Shown piece after piece: positions 6,904 to 14,175 of a DNA stretch of 17,226 nucleotides. The stretch is from contig JAAZAP010000344.1 of NCBI GenBank assembly GCA_012514255.1, positions 1 to 17,226 on the forward strand, in the 5' to 3' direction. Positions within the stretch are counted from its first letter, which is position 1; every line of letters starts with the position of its first letter. Origin of the DNA: Bacteroidales bacterium. GTDB taxonomy: Bacteria > Bacteroidota > Bacteroidia > Bacteroidales > VadinHA17. Both the position numbers and the translations under genes were made by a program. Below the pieces are notes generated by a model that worked only from the letters and a program-made list of their open reading frames with translations, had not been told where the DNA came from and did not search any database.

Positions 6904-9152
6904 TCTTTATTCGCACTTCACTGGTTGTTTGCCTTTACCTGCTTATTGCTGAAGGTTTGCAGGCGCAGACGGTAGTCAGCGGGAGGGTGACCGACAGGCA
7001 GAGCGGTGAGCCCCTGACGGGAGTGTATGTGATCTGGGGAAAGAGCTCCGGCACAAGCACTGACGCCACCGGACACTTCTCCTTTACAGCTTCGCCCGGC
7101 ACTCTGACGGTTGAGTTCAGGTACATCGGCTACAGATCGGCATCGGAAACAATTTTAGTCACTGATGATCATGCCGTTGAAATGAAGATAGAGATGGATT
7201 CTGAAGCGCAGTCACTTGACCAGGTGGTAGTCAGCGCGGACAGGATGGAACAGAAGCGATCTGACCTTACGGTCTCAATGGAGGTCATCAGGCAGGATTA
7301 CCTCTACCGGGCTCACATCACCGATGCGCAGGAGTTGATTACCAGGATGTCGGGTATAGAGGTGCTTGACGGGCAGGCCTCCATCAGGGGAGGGAGCGGG
7401 TTCAGCTATGGCGCCGGCAGCAGAGTGCTGGCACTCATTGACGGTCTCCCCATGATGTCAGCTGATGCGGGAAATATCAAATGGCACTTCCTGCCTCTGG
7501 AGAATCTCTCCCAGATTGAGATTATTAAAGGCGCCTCTTCAGTATTGTACGGCTCTTCGGCTCTCAATGGTGTGATAAACTTCAGGACTGCAGATGCTTC
7601 CAACATTCCGGTCACCAGCTTCTTCACTGAAGTCGGGATATATGGCTCTCCTGCAAACAGCGACTGGAAATGGTGGGATACACCCCGGCTCTTCGGCACT
7701 ACCTCCTTCTCCCACCTGCAAAAGGTTGGGCAGACGGACCTTGGCCTGGGACTGAACCTTTCGTCCGACAGGGGATACAGGAAGTATAATGATGAGACCA
7801 TGGGAAGGGTCAGCATTAGGCTGAAACATCACAGCAACAGGGTTGAGGGATTGAAATATGGTCTGAACCTGAGCGGAGGCAAGACCTATAAGACCGATTT
7901 CGTCCTGTGGGAGGATGCCGAGACCGGCGGGCTCAAACAGGATACATCAACAGTATCACGGTTGCACGGGTACTATTTTGCTGCTGATCCTTACATCACC
8001 CTGGGTAAAAGGGGACGGGTAGGGCATGATATAAAAATGAGGATGCAGGCTTCTAAAAACAGGTTTCCCGTCAGGACTGCAAACAATGCAGGTTCTGTTT
8101 CCCTTTATGGCGAGTACCAGTTCTGGTTCAGATTCTCCGACCATGTCAGTCTCACAGCGGGATTGTCGGAAACGTGGAGTGTCATCAGCTCCAACTTCTA
8201 TGGTGACCACCGCGGACTTAACCTGGCAGGCTTTGCACAGGCGGAGGTGCGACCTCTAAGCCGGCTAAAGGTAACCGGTGGAGTACGCGTTGAACAGAAT
8301 TACCTGGATAATGAGCCTGACAGGCTGGTGCCTGTCTTCCGGGCCGGAATGAATTTCCAGGCTGCGCAATTCACTTTCCTGAGGGCATCATTCGGCCAGG
8401 GTTACCGTTATCCCTCCATCGCTGAGAGGCATGCAGCCACAACCCTCGGATCGGTCATGATCTTTCCCAGTCCGTTCGTGAAGCCTGAGTCGGGCTGGAG
8501 CACCGAGGCAGGAGTGATGCAGGGCTTCCTGATAGGCCGGCTCCGCGGAGAAGGCGACCTGTCGTTTTTTTTATCGCAGAACAGTGACATGATAGAGTAC
8601 ATCTTCGGGCTTCATTATGATCCGGAGAGCGGGGTCGCAGGTCTGGGCTTCAAAGCAACAAACGTTGAGCAATCAAGGATATATGGTACCGAACTGGAAC
8701 TGAAGCTGAGCCGGACCATGGGAAAGATAAACACCACGGTCACCGGAGGATATACCTTCATTCACCCGGCAGAGATCAATGCCTTCACCGGGAGGAGTAC
8801 AGGCGTCTTCCTTAAGTACCGTAGAAAACATACAGCCAAAATCGGACTGATGGCTGTTACTGACCACCTTGAGGCAGGATTGGAGATGTACGCAAGGTCA
8901 AAGACCCTTAACATTGATGATGTCTTTCTCAATCCACTGACCAGAGAGTCTATACTCCCCGGTTTCTTCGACTACTGGCAGGAGCATAACAGAGGCTACT
9001 TCATGATGGATGGCTCTCTGGGGTACAGCCTTAACAGGGCCCTGAAGGTGTCAGTGGCGGTGAAGAACATTACCAACACCGAGTATATGGGGCGTCCCGG
9101 AGACATCCAGCCCCACCGCAACTTAAGCCTGCGGCTGAGCGGGAAGTTCTGA
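6900..9152 (+). CDS. TonB-dependent outer-membrane receptor
   Basis: A 750-residue receptor that imports a ligand across the outer membrane using TonB energy. The signal peptide ends near LQAQ (residue 22). Residues 25-110 form a carboxypeptidase-regulatory-like beta-sandwich (VSGRVTDRQSGEPLTGVYV). The plug follows at about 115-230, with SIRGGSGFSYGAGSRVLALIDG and IEIIKGASSVLYGSSALNG. The rest is a beta-barrel with VAVKNITNTEYMGRPG near the end and a terminal phenylalanine. It is not paired with a SusD gene, and at 750 residues it is shorter than SusC-type glycan importers, so it more resembles siderophore, cobalamin or metal receptors. The ligand cannot be read from the sequence. Start ATG overlaps the upstream stop. 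Confidence 0.93.
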   Translation: MIFIRTSLVVCLYLLIAEGLQAQTVVSGRVTDRQSGEPLTGVYVIWGKSSGTSTDATGHFSFTASPGTLTVEFRYIGYRSASETILVTDDHAVEMKIEMDSEAQSLDQVVVSADRMEQKRSDLTVSMEVIRQDYLYRAHITDAQELITRMSGIEVLDGQASIRGGSGFSYGAGSRVLALIDGLPMMSADAGNIKWHFLPLENLSQIEIIKGASSVLYGSSALNGVINFRTADASNIPVTSFFTEVGIYGSPANSDWKWWDTPRLFGTTSFSHLQKVGQTDLGLGLNLSSDRGYRKYNDETMGRVSIRLKHHSNRVEGLKYGLNLSGGKTYKTDFVLWEDAETGGLKQDTSTVSRLHGYYFAADPYITLGKRGRVGHDIKMRMQASKNRFPVRTANNAGSVSLYGEYQFWFRFSDHVSLTAGLSETWSVISSNFYGDHRGLNLAGFAQAEVRPLSRLKVTGGVRVEQNYLDNEPDRLVPVFRAGMNFQAAQFTFLRASFGQGYRYPSIAERHAATTLGSVMIFPSPFVKPESGWSTEAGVMQGFLIGRLRGEGDLSFFLSQNSDMIEYIFGLHYDPESGVAGLGFKATNVEQSRIYGTELELKLSRTMGKINTTVTGGYTFIHPAEINAFTGRSTGVFLKYRRKHTAKIGLMAVTDHLEAGLEMYARSKTLNIDDVFLNPLTRESILPGFFDYWQEHNRGYFMMDGSLGYSLNRALKVSVAVKNITNTEYMGRPGDIQPHRNLSLRLSGKF

Positions 9153-9173
9153 TGCTTTTGTTATTTTTACCTT

Positions 9174-9869
9174 ATGTCACATCTCAGACTGGTATTCTTT
9201 TTTTTGACATGCACAACTGCAGTGCTATCATCGCAGCCTCTCTGCGCCCAGGAGAGCTGGGGCTCGCAGTGGACAGCCGGCATTGATCTGGTCAGCAGCT
9301 ACATCTGGAGGGGAGCCAGGCAGGGGAGAGGCCCTCATCTTCAGCCCTCGGTTGAGTATTCTGCCGGACCGTTTACAGCAGGCATATGGGGGACCTTTGA
9401 CCTCCATGGATACAAAGAGGTGGATCTATATGCTGCTGTGGACCTGCCTTGCGGATTCTTTGTCAGCCTGCAGGATTATTACCTGGCAGAATTGCCCTGG
9501 GCTGATTTCTCGACAGAGAGCGGCAGCCATGTGCTGGAAGCGGGTCTGGGCTATGAGTCGGAGAATGTCAGCCTGATGGCTAATTATATCTTCAATGAGG
9601 CAGGAGGAATAGGATCATCCGGGGGCGATTTATATTTTGAGAGCAGGTTCTCATTTGACTATTTCACGGTTATCATGGGTGCCGGTAATGGTTGGCATAC
9701 TGAGGATGGCAGATTCAAAGCCTGTATAATTGGTCTGGAGGTGAGCCGGGATATAACGGTCAGTGATACTTTTGCCATACCGGTCACAGCTCAAATGATC
9801 TATAATCCTGATCAGGGCATACTGTTCATGGTGGCCGGATTATCTTTAGCAACGGGGTCTGGTAACTGA
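9174..9869 (+). CDS. Small outer-membrane beta-barrel protein, TorF/porin-like
   Basis: A 231-residue protein with a signal peptide (hydrophobic core after MSHLRLV, cleavage near LCAQE). The mature N-terminus WTAGIDLVSSYIWRGARQG resembles the start of the family of bacterial putative porins (TorF/TIGR02001-like), whose hallmark is an early SxYxWRG motif. The remainder alternates aromatic and polar residues like barrel strands (AGIWGTFDLHG, EVDLYAAVDL, VLEAGLGYE). It begins 22 bases after the receptor stop and is probably in the same operon. It could form a pore for the same substrate, or simply be a structural barrel. The family name is a recall-based assignment. Confidence 0.75.
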   Translation: MSHLRLVFFFLTCTTAVLSSQPLCAQESWGSQWTAGIDLVSSYIWRGARQGRGPHLQPSVEYSAGPFTAGIWGTFDLHGYKEVDLYAAVDLPCGFFVSLQDYYLAELPWADFSTESGSHVLEAGLGYESENVSLMANYIFNEAGGIGSSGGDLYFESRFSFDYFTVIMGAGNGWHTEDGRFKACIIGLEVSRDITVSDTFAIPVTAQMIYNPDQGILFMVAGLSLATGSGN

Positions 9870-9940
9870 TACAGTTCTCACGCCCGATGCATCCGGAAGA
9901 AAAAATTATTAGATTTGACTTCAGAAAGAAGATGAAGGCA

Positions 9941-10354
9941 ATGAAATATATGAAGGTGAGTATTCTTATCGCATTACTGGTTTTCTTTTCATGTGATGAC
10001 AGGGGTGAAGAGTGGGTTGATGATGATCCGCCTGTACCATGCAGGATGATCATTAAGAAAGATGCATGCGGTACAACTGATATCGGTACCAATCTGGAGT
10101 GGCTGAACACGTTGATTCTAAGCTCTTATAATGACCAGACAGAGATTTACAGGGGAAGGATATGGGTAAAGAACTACAATGGTGTGGATTATATAGTCAC
10201 TGACATGCCTATTAGTACCGGCTATACCGGTTACCATGTTTTTCTTTGTGACGGCTCAGAGACCGAAATTGACAACAATTCGTTCTTTACCTCACTTTCA
10301 AACAGTCAGCTGCTCTGGGTAAGTTTTTGCCCTGAGCCCGGAACGACGGATTGA
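9941..10354 (+). CDS. Uncharacterised lipoprotein with acidic N-terminus
   Basis: A 137-residue protein whose function I do not recognise. The signal MKYMKVSILIALLVFFSC gives a lipidated cysteine at residue 18. It is followed by the acid-rich stretch DDRGEEWVDDD, which resembles lipoprotein surface-export signals of Bacteroidota. The mature domain has LEWLNTLIL, GRIWVKNYNGVDYIV and GYHVFLCDGSE. This reminds me of small Bacteroidota lipoproteins with a WL..LI helix and a Y.G...Y strand, but I cannot name the family. Four cysteines besides the lipidated one could form two disulfides. I chose ATG 9941 because AAGG precedes it; in-frame ATGs at 9887, 9932 and 9950 are alternatives. A TAGATTTG at 9910-9917 matches the -7 consensus, but no good -33 precedes it. 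A terminator follows directly. Confidence 0.75.
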   Translation: MKYMKVSILIALLVFFSCDDRGEEWVDDDPPVPCRMIIKKDACGTTDIGTNLEWLNTLILSSYNDQTEIYRGRIWVKNYNGVDYIVTDMPISTGYTGYHVFLCDGSETEIDNNSFFTSLSNSQLLWVSFCPEPGTTD

Positions 10355-10361
10355 AGAAAAC

Positions 10362-10391
10362 AAAAAAGCCATGTTTCTGCATGGCTTTTTT
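10362..10391. terminator. Bidirectional intrinsic terminator
   Basis: A 12-base-pair perfect stem (AAAAAAGCCATG paired with CATGGCTTTTTT) around a six-base loop. It has T-runs when read from either strand. It ends the outer-membrane operon on the plus strand and the convergent OmpA-family gene on the minus strand, 7 bases after one stop and 20 bases beyond the other. Confidence 0.93.
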
Positions 10392-10411
10392 GAAATGAGT
10401 TTGTATAGGAT

Positions 10412-11671
10412 TTATTTGGCAGTTACCCTGACATCAACCCTTCTGTTCTTAGCCCTGCATTCAGGGGTGTCATTAGCCGGGCATACGGGATGCTGCGGGC
10501 CATAACCTTCAGCCTCCAGGCGGTCAGCTGCAACACCTCTGCTGATCATCTCTGCCTTGGCAGCCTCTGCTCTCTCTGACGAAAGGGCCATGTTGACCAC
10601 ATCAGATCCGGTATTGTCAGTATATCCTCCTATCTTCAGTTTTACTGAAGGATATGCCTTCATTATGGCGGCTAATCGGTCAAGCTGGTCTTTTGATTCT
10701 GCTTTGAGGTTACTGCTGCCGGTCTCAAAATAGATCCGGTCAAGGGTGAACCAGGAGGTTTTGTCAATGGGCAGATTCACATCCTCAATGAATTCCAGAA
10801 GTTTGTATTCAACCGAGTTAACACCGACCTCGAATTCAGTTCCGTCAGCCAGTTTCTTCTTAATGGTGGCGCCCAGATCGTAAACCCAGTCTCCTGCATC
10901 ATTAAGTGCACCTTTAATGGATTCCTTAATATCAGCTGCTGCCTGATCTATATCATTGACTATTTCAGTGGCAGCATCTTCTGCCTTTTCTTTAGTGCGG
11001 TTGCATCCCCGGCCGAACAGCAACCACAGCAGTATCAGGGCTGCGAGCAGCAAAAGCAGCCAGGTCCAGTTGAACTTAGGTTTGGAGGTCCTTACGTCTG
11101 CTACTTTTCTTGCGGTGTCATCAACAGCATCCCTGGCCTTATCGGCAAAGCCGAGCAGGCCGCCGCCGATACCTGCCGGAAGGGCGCCGAGGATAGCAGA
11201 TTTGTCATTCATCAGGTTGCCAATGATTCCGGCAAATGACAGCCCCTTTTTCTTAGCCCAGCGGCTCAGGAATCCGATAATCATCGGTGCCACGGTTGTC
11301 AGCAGTTTGCTGCTCTTGTCCCTGGCCAGTCCGCTGGCTCCGGTAAGAGAGCCGAGGATGGAATTGAGATTGCCTCCAAAAAGGCTGCCCAGCAGGCCCT
11401 TACCGGCATCATCTAATTTTGTGTCGCCGAGCAGGCCGAGTCTCAGGTCATCATCGTCGTCGCCATCAAAAAGATCTGCAACGGTGTTCCACCATGAGGG
11501 AGCAGTTGTTGCTTCGGAAGTTTTCCCCAGAATACCTCCAAGAACTGTTGGGATCATGGCTGTAAGGCCTGATTTTGTTTTTGAGGCATCTTCACCCAGA
11601 TTCTGGCTGATCATGTCAATGGCCTTATCTGTAAATGCGTTTTTCAATACTTGAAAAATACTTTCTGACAT
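10412..11671 (-). CDS. DUF937-OmpA fusion membrane protein
   Basis: A 419-residue protein with no signal peptide. Residues 1-190 look like DUF937 (YidB-like), a helical, glycine/leucine-rich region with repeated GLLGSLFGG and APMIIGFLSR patterns. One membrane helix lies at about 202-220 (WLLLLLAALILLWLLF). An amphipathic, alanine-rich linker follows. The last 115 residues are an OmpA C-terminal peptidoglycan-binding domain: IYFETGSSNLK, GGYTDNTGSD with D352, SSERAEAAK with R367, and NRRVDV. D352 and R367 match the residues that hold diaminopimelate in OmpA. Expected topology is N-inside with the OmpA domain in the periplasm, tethering the inner membrane to the wall. C397 and C405 could form a disulfide. 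The gene stands alone. I found no good TAnnTTTG promoter in the AT-rich upstream region. Confidence 0.88.
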   Translation of the reverse strand: MSESIFQVLKNAFTDKAIDMISQNLGEDASKTKSGLTAMIPTVLGGILGKTSEATTAPSWWNTVADLFDGDDDDDLRLGLLGDTKLDDAGKGLLGSLFGGNLNSILGSLTGASGLARDKSSKLLTTVAPMIIGFLSRWAKKKGLSFAGIIGNLMNDKSAILGALPAGIGGGLLGFADKARDAVDDTARKVADVRTSKPKFNWTWLLLLLAALILLWLLFGRGCNRTKEKAEDAATEIVNDIDQAAADIKESIKGALNDAGDWVYDLGATIKKKLADGTEFEVGVNSVEYKLLEFIEDVNLPIDKTSWFTLDRIYFETGSSNLKAESKDQLDRLAAIMKAYPSVKLKIGGYTDNTGSDVVNMALSSERAEAAKAEMISRGVAADRLEAEGYGPQHPVCPANDTPECRAKNRRVDVRVTAK

Positions 11672-12025
11672 AGTTGGTATTGTTTAGTTAATAAATAAAG
11701 GAAACTCTTTCTTCTTCCCGAGTCATTTAGTAAAGGTTGAAAGGTTAAAATTAGTTAATCTTTTTATATGTACCAAAGGATCATTCTCATGTTTTTATTT
11801 AAATAATGTAACAATCAGAATAATAATGCTATACATATAAATTGCAGATGATAGCCAATAACGCGGGTTTTACATGTAGGAAACGGTTTAAGACTAAAGA
11901 TCGGATAAATAAGGGAATTGCCATTGTGAATATAAATTTTAGGATTACGGATGAATCAGGAAGGGAATCACCTGTTACGCAGACCAGGCAAAAGAGAAGA
12001 TTGAGGCTGTGAAAGAATGGCACCC
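11672..12025. other. Long intergenic region with no firm gene
   Basis: AT-rich stretch upstream of the OmpA-family gene and of the possible RNA. It holds a 54-codon plus-strand ORF at 11848-12012 that ends in a basic tail. Its middle (KDRINKGIAIVNINFRITDESGRE) faintly resembles the N-terminal arm domain of Bacteroidota tyrosine recombinases. I do not call it as a gene. Nothing else was recognised. Confidence 0.5.
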
Positions 12026-12126
12026 GGATGGGATTGTCCTCACTTCATTCGGACGGACCCTTTCATCCTGAGGTTACCTATTCAAGACCTTCAAAATCAG
12101 GTTGCTTAAGCAACCTGTCTTTTTTG
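12026..12126 (+). ncRNA. Possible structured RNA ending at an orphan terminator
   Basis: A hairpin at 12026-12068 pairs GGATG with CATCC and, inside it, GGATTGTCC with GGACGGACC (one A-A mismatch, two G-U pairs) around an 11-base loop. About 30 bases later comes an intrinsic terminator on the same strand, although no coding gene on that strand ends here. This suggests a small transcript. I cannot match it to tmRNA, SRP RNA or RNase P RNA. A 6S-like or unknown sRNA is possible. The 5' end is unknown and no TAnnTTTG promoter was found upstream. Confidence 0.25.
12098..12126 (+). terminator. Intrinsic terminator with no obvious upstream gene
   Basis: A perfect palindrome, CAGGTTGCTT/AAGCAACCTG (12098-12117), is followed by TCTTTTTTG and a further T-rich stretch. 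It reads as a plus-strand terminator; on the minus strand only TTTT follows, so it is weaker there. The nearest upstream gene is on the opposite strand and points away. Confidence 0.75.
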
Positions 12127-12171
12127 TTTTCTTTTATACTCCCGGAAGCAGGTTTCCGTCAAATCCATAAA

Positions 12172-12201
12172 ATAAAAAAATCCGATGATATTCATCGGAT
12201 T
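12172..12201 (-). terminator. Terminator of the tRNA-Asp transcript
   Basis: On the minus strand the stem AATCCGATGA/TCATCGGATT with a three-base loop is followed by a run of T (A-run 12172-12180 on the plus strand). It lies about 10 bases after the tRNA 3' end. Confidence 0.9.
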
Positions 12202-12210
12202 CTCGAGGTT

Positions 12211-12288
12211 TGGCGGTGCGGACGGGACTCGAACCCGCGACCCCCGGCGTGACAGGCCGGTATTCTAACCAAACTGAACTACCGCACC
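12211..12288 (-). tRNA. tRNA-Asp (anticodon GTC), CCA encoded
   Basis: The minus strand folds as a full cloverleaf. The acceptor is GGTGCGG paired with CCGCACC, with discriminator G and an encoded CCA (12211-12213). The D-arm has AGTTCAGTTTGGTTAGA. The anticodon stem is CCGGC/GCCGG with loop CTGTCAC, anticodon GTC (12251-12253). The T-arm has GGGTTCGAGTCCC. It is a single gene with its own promoter candidate and terminator. Confidence 0.97.
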
Positions 12289-12298
12289 AAAAGCGATG

Positions 12299-12328
12299 CA
12301 AAATTAATCCAATTTTTCATTCCTCAAA
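12299..12328 (-). promoter_or_regulatory. Promoter candidate for tRNA-Asp
   Basis: On the minus strand TTTG (12325-12328), 18 bases, then TAATTTTG (12299-12306), a perfect TAnnTTTG match. The tRNA 5' end is 10 bases downstream of it, so the primary transcript would carry only a few extra 5' bases. Confidence 0.55.
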
Positions 12329-12416
12329 ATATTTTATCAATTATATCTTTAAGCTTTGTCAGCCCTGGTAATTGACCTTGAATCGCAAGGTTAAACCACT
12401 GATAAATACAATAATC

Positions 12417-12449
12417 ACTGAGCGCAATCCCCGGGGTTTTATATATTTG
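12417..12449 (+). promoter_or_regulatory. Promoter candidate for the molybdenum hydroxylase operon
   Basis: TATATTTG (12442-12449) is a perfect match to the Bacteroidota -7 element; the -33 position, 21 bases before it, reads ACTG (12417-12420), a weak match. Transcription would begin near 12455, leaving about 10 bases before the ATG at 12465, so the mRNA would be almost leaderless. No Shine-Dalgarno sequence is present, in keeping with this. Confidence 0.4.
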
Positions 12450-12464
12450 TTCTGAAACCTGTGT

Positions 12465-13535
12465 ATGAAAAATATTTACTTCAGGATAGCCGAGACTGAC
12501 CCGCTGACGCAGGGGGGCGTGCTTGCCACAGTAACTGCGGCCACCGGATCGACACCTCAGAAACCTGGAAGCTCCGCATTTTTTGTTAACGGTAAACTCA
12601 TCGCCGGGACCGTAGGAGGCGGCGTAGTGGAGAGCAAGGTGATGGAATATGCGGGCCGGTGTGCAGTTACAGGTGAGTCGGCACTGCTCGGATTTAACCT
12701 TGACAAGGATGCCCCTGACCCTGAAGAGGCTCTTTGCGGAGGTACACTGACCATACTCGTCGACGCTCACCCTCTGAAACATATTAGTGTCTTCAGGGAG
12801 ATGCAACAGGATATAAGGGAGGGATTACCTGGCGTGCTGGTCACCTGGATCTCCACAACAGGCGATGGTTCCATGCAGATAAGGCGGTACTGGACAACCG
12901 GCAAGACCGAACTGCCGCTGCCGTCGGAGTCATGCGACAGGATCAGACAGGAGGCCGCGGCTATCATCACTTCCCGCGGTAAAACAGGATACAGAGAGAT
13001 AAAATTCCCTGCCACGGAATCCACCGGACCCGCAAGATTTTTGCTTGAACCTGTGTTCCCTCTGCCACGCCTGGTGATTGCGGGCGCCGGGCATGTGGGA
13101 AAGGCGGTGTCGTACATGGGGAGATTTCTTGACTTTGAGGTTACCGTGATAGACGACCGCAGCGAGTTTGCTAACCGTAAAAACCTGCCCGATGCCGACA
13201 ACATAATCGTTAAGGATATTGGCAAAGCCATGGCTGAGTTGCCCAAGGACAAGGATACCTACGTGGTCATTGTAACTCGCGGGCACAGCCAGGATGAGGA
13301 GGCACTTAGGCCGTGCATAGGATCAGGAGCTGCGTACGTGGGACTGATGGGAAGCAAGGTCAAGGTAGCCACCATGCGTTCTGGATTCCTTGAGAACAAA
13401 TGGGCCACAGAGGCAGAGTGGAATGAGATATTCACACCCATCGGTCTGGAGATAGGATCACAGACGGTGGAGGAGATAGCAGTGAGCATTGCTGCCCAAC
13501 TGGTGGCAGCTAGACATACTGCAAAAAAGAACTGA
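12465..13535 (+). CDS. XdhC-family molybdenum cofactor insertion/maturation protein
   Basis: A 356-residue protein of the XdhC/CoxI family, which binds molybdenum cofactor and helps load it, with its terminal sulfido ligand, into xanthine-dehydrogenase-family enzymes. The N-domain shows GSTPQKPGSSAFF, AGTVGGGVVESKV and LCGGTL with C91. The C-terminal Rossmann domain shows VIAGAGHVGKAV (GAGHVG at 207-212), VTVIDDR, VIVTRGHSQD, GLMGSKVK and PIGLEIGSQTVEEIAVSI, which are the family hallmarks. Length is typical of the two-domain form. It is first in a four-gene operon with its probable client enzyme. The next start lies 37 bases after its stop. The start is set by the N-terminal methionine just after the promoter candidate. 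Confidence 0.9.
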   Translation: MKNIYFRIAETDPLTQGGVLATVTAATGSTPQKPGSSAFFVNGKLIAGTVGGGVVESKVMEYAGRCAVTGESALLGFNLDKDAPDPEEALCGGTLTILVDAHPLKHISVFREMQQDIREGLPGVLVTWISTTGDGSMQIRRYWTTGKTELPLPSESCDRIRQEAAAIITSRGKTGYREIKFPATESTGPARFLLEPVFPLPRLVIAGAGHVGKAVSYMGRFLDFEVTVIDDRSEFANRKNLPDADNIIVKDIGKAMAELPKDKDTYVVIVTRGHSQDEEALRPCIGSGAAYVGLMGSKVKVATMRSGFLENKWATEAEWNEIFTPIGLEIGSQTVEEIAVSIAAQLVAARHTAKKN

Positions 13536-13572
13536 AGGCCCCCGGTCTCCGACTATGGACTTCGGGACAGAG

Positions 13573-14175
13573 ATGAAAGAAATATGGGCCATAGTGCTGG
13601 CAGCAGGTGAGTCTAAACGTATGGGCTCACCGAAGATGCTTTTGCCATGGAAGGGGAAGACCATCATTGAACAGGTTGTTGAGAACGTTGTGACATCTGA
13701 GGTCAGCGGAGTGGTTCTGGTATTGGGAGCCGAAAGTGATAATATTAAGAACATTACATCCAGGTACAATGTAATTCATTGCTATAATGAAGATTATCAA
13801 AGTGGGATGCTCTCATCTGTGAGATGCGGTTTTACTGCTCTTCCTGATGACTGCAATGCGGTGGTTGTGATGCCGGGTGACCAGCCGATGATAAGTACGG
13901 TTGAAATAGACAGGGTGATATCTGCCCGGAAGAGATCAGGCAAGGGGATAGTGATGCCGGTATACAACGGCAGGCGCGGCCATCCGCTGCTTATAGACAG
14001 CAGATACAGGGAGGAGATTATGATACTGCCGGAGATAGAGGGGCTGCGAGCGTTGGCAGCACGAAACCCCGCCGATGTGTTTGAGGCTGAAACGGACGAT
14101 CCCTCAGTGCTGAGGGACATAGATACCAGGGATGACTATTTGAAAGAACTGAGTATAATTAACAAGAGATGGTAG
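13573..14175 (+). CDS. MocA-like molybdenum cofactor nucleotidyltransferase
   Basis: A 200-residue MobA/MocA-family transferase that would attach CMP (or GMP) to molybdopterin; within a xanthine-dehydrogenase-type operon CMP transfer to make the cytosine dinucleotide is the likelier activity. The N-terminal NTP loop is AIVLAAGESKRMGSPKMLLPW. VVVMPGDQPMIS carries the metal-binding aspartate, and NGRRGHPLLID is the conserved GHP motif. I chose ATG 13573 because family members begin a few residues before the loop. An in-frame ATG at 13555 is possible, and one at 13489 would run into xdhC. It overlaps the next gene by seven bases, so translation is probably coupled. Confidence 0.87.
   Translation: MKEIWAIVLAAGESKRMGSPKMLLPWKGKTIIEQVVENVVTSEVSGVVLVLGAESDNIKNITSRYNVIHCYNEDYQSGMLSSVRCGFTALPDDCNAVVVMPGDQPMISTVEIDRVISARKRSGKGIVMPVYNGRRGHPLLIDSRYREEIMILPEIEGLRALAARNPADVFEAETDDPSVLRDIDTRDDYLKELSIINKRW

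Noticed and set aside
10956..11654. 232-codon plus-strand frame opposite the DUF937-OmpA gene
   Set aside because: Rich in Ser, Pro, Leu and Ala, without domain patterns; antisense shadow of a gene with clear OmpA motifs.
12028..12252. Plus-strand 74-codon frame ending in a WRCGRDSNPRPPA-like tail
   Set aside because: The tail is the antisense reading of the tRNA-Asp gene, a well-known cause of false protein calls.
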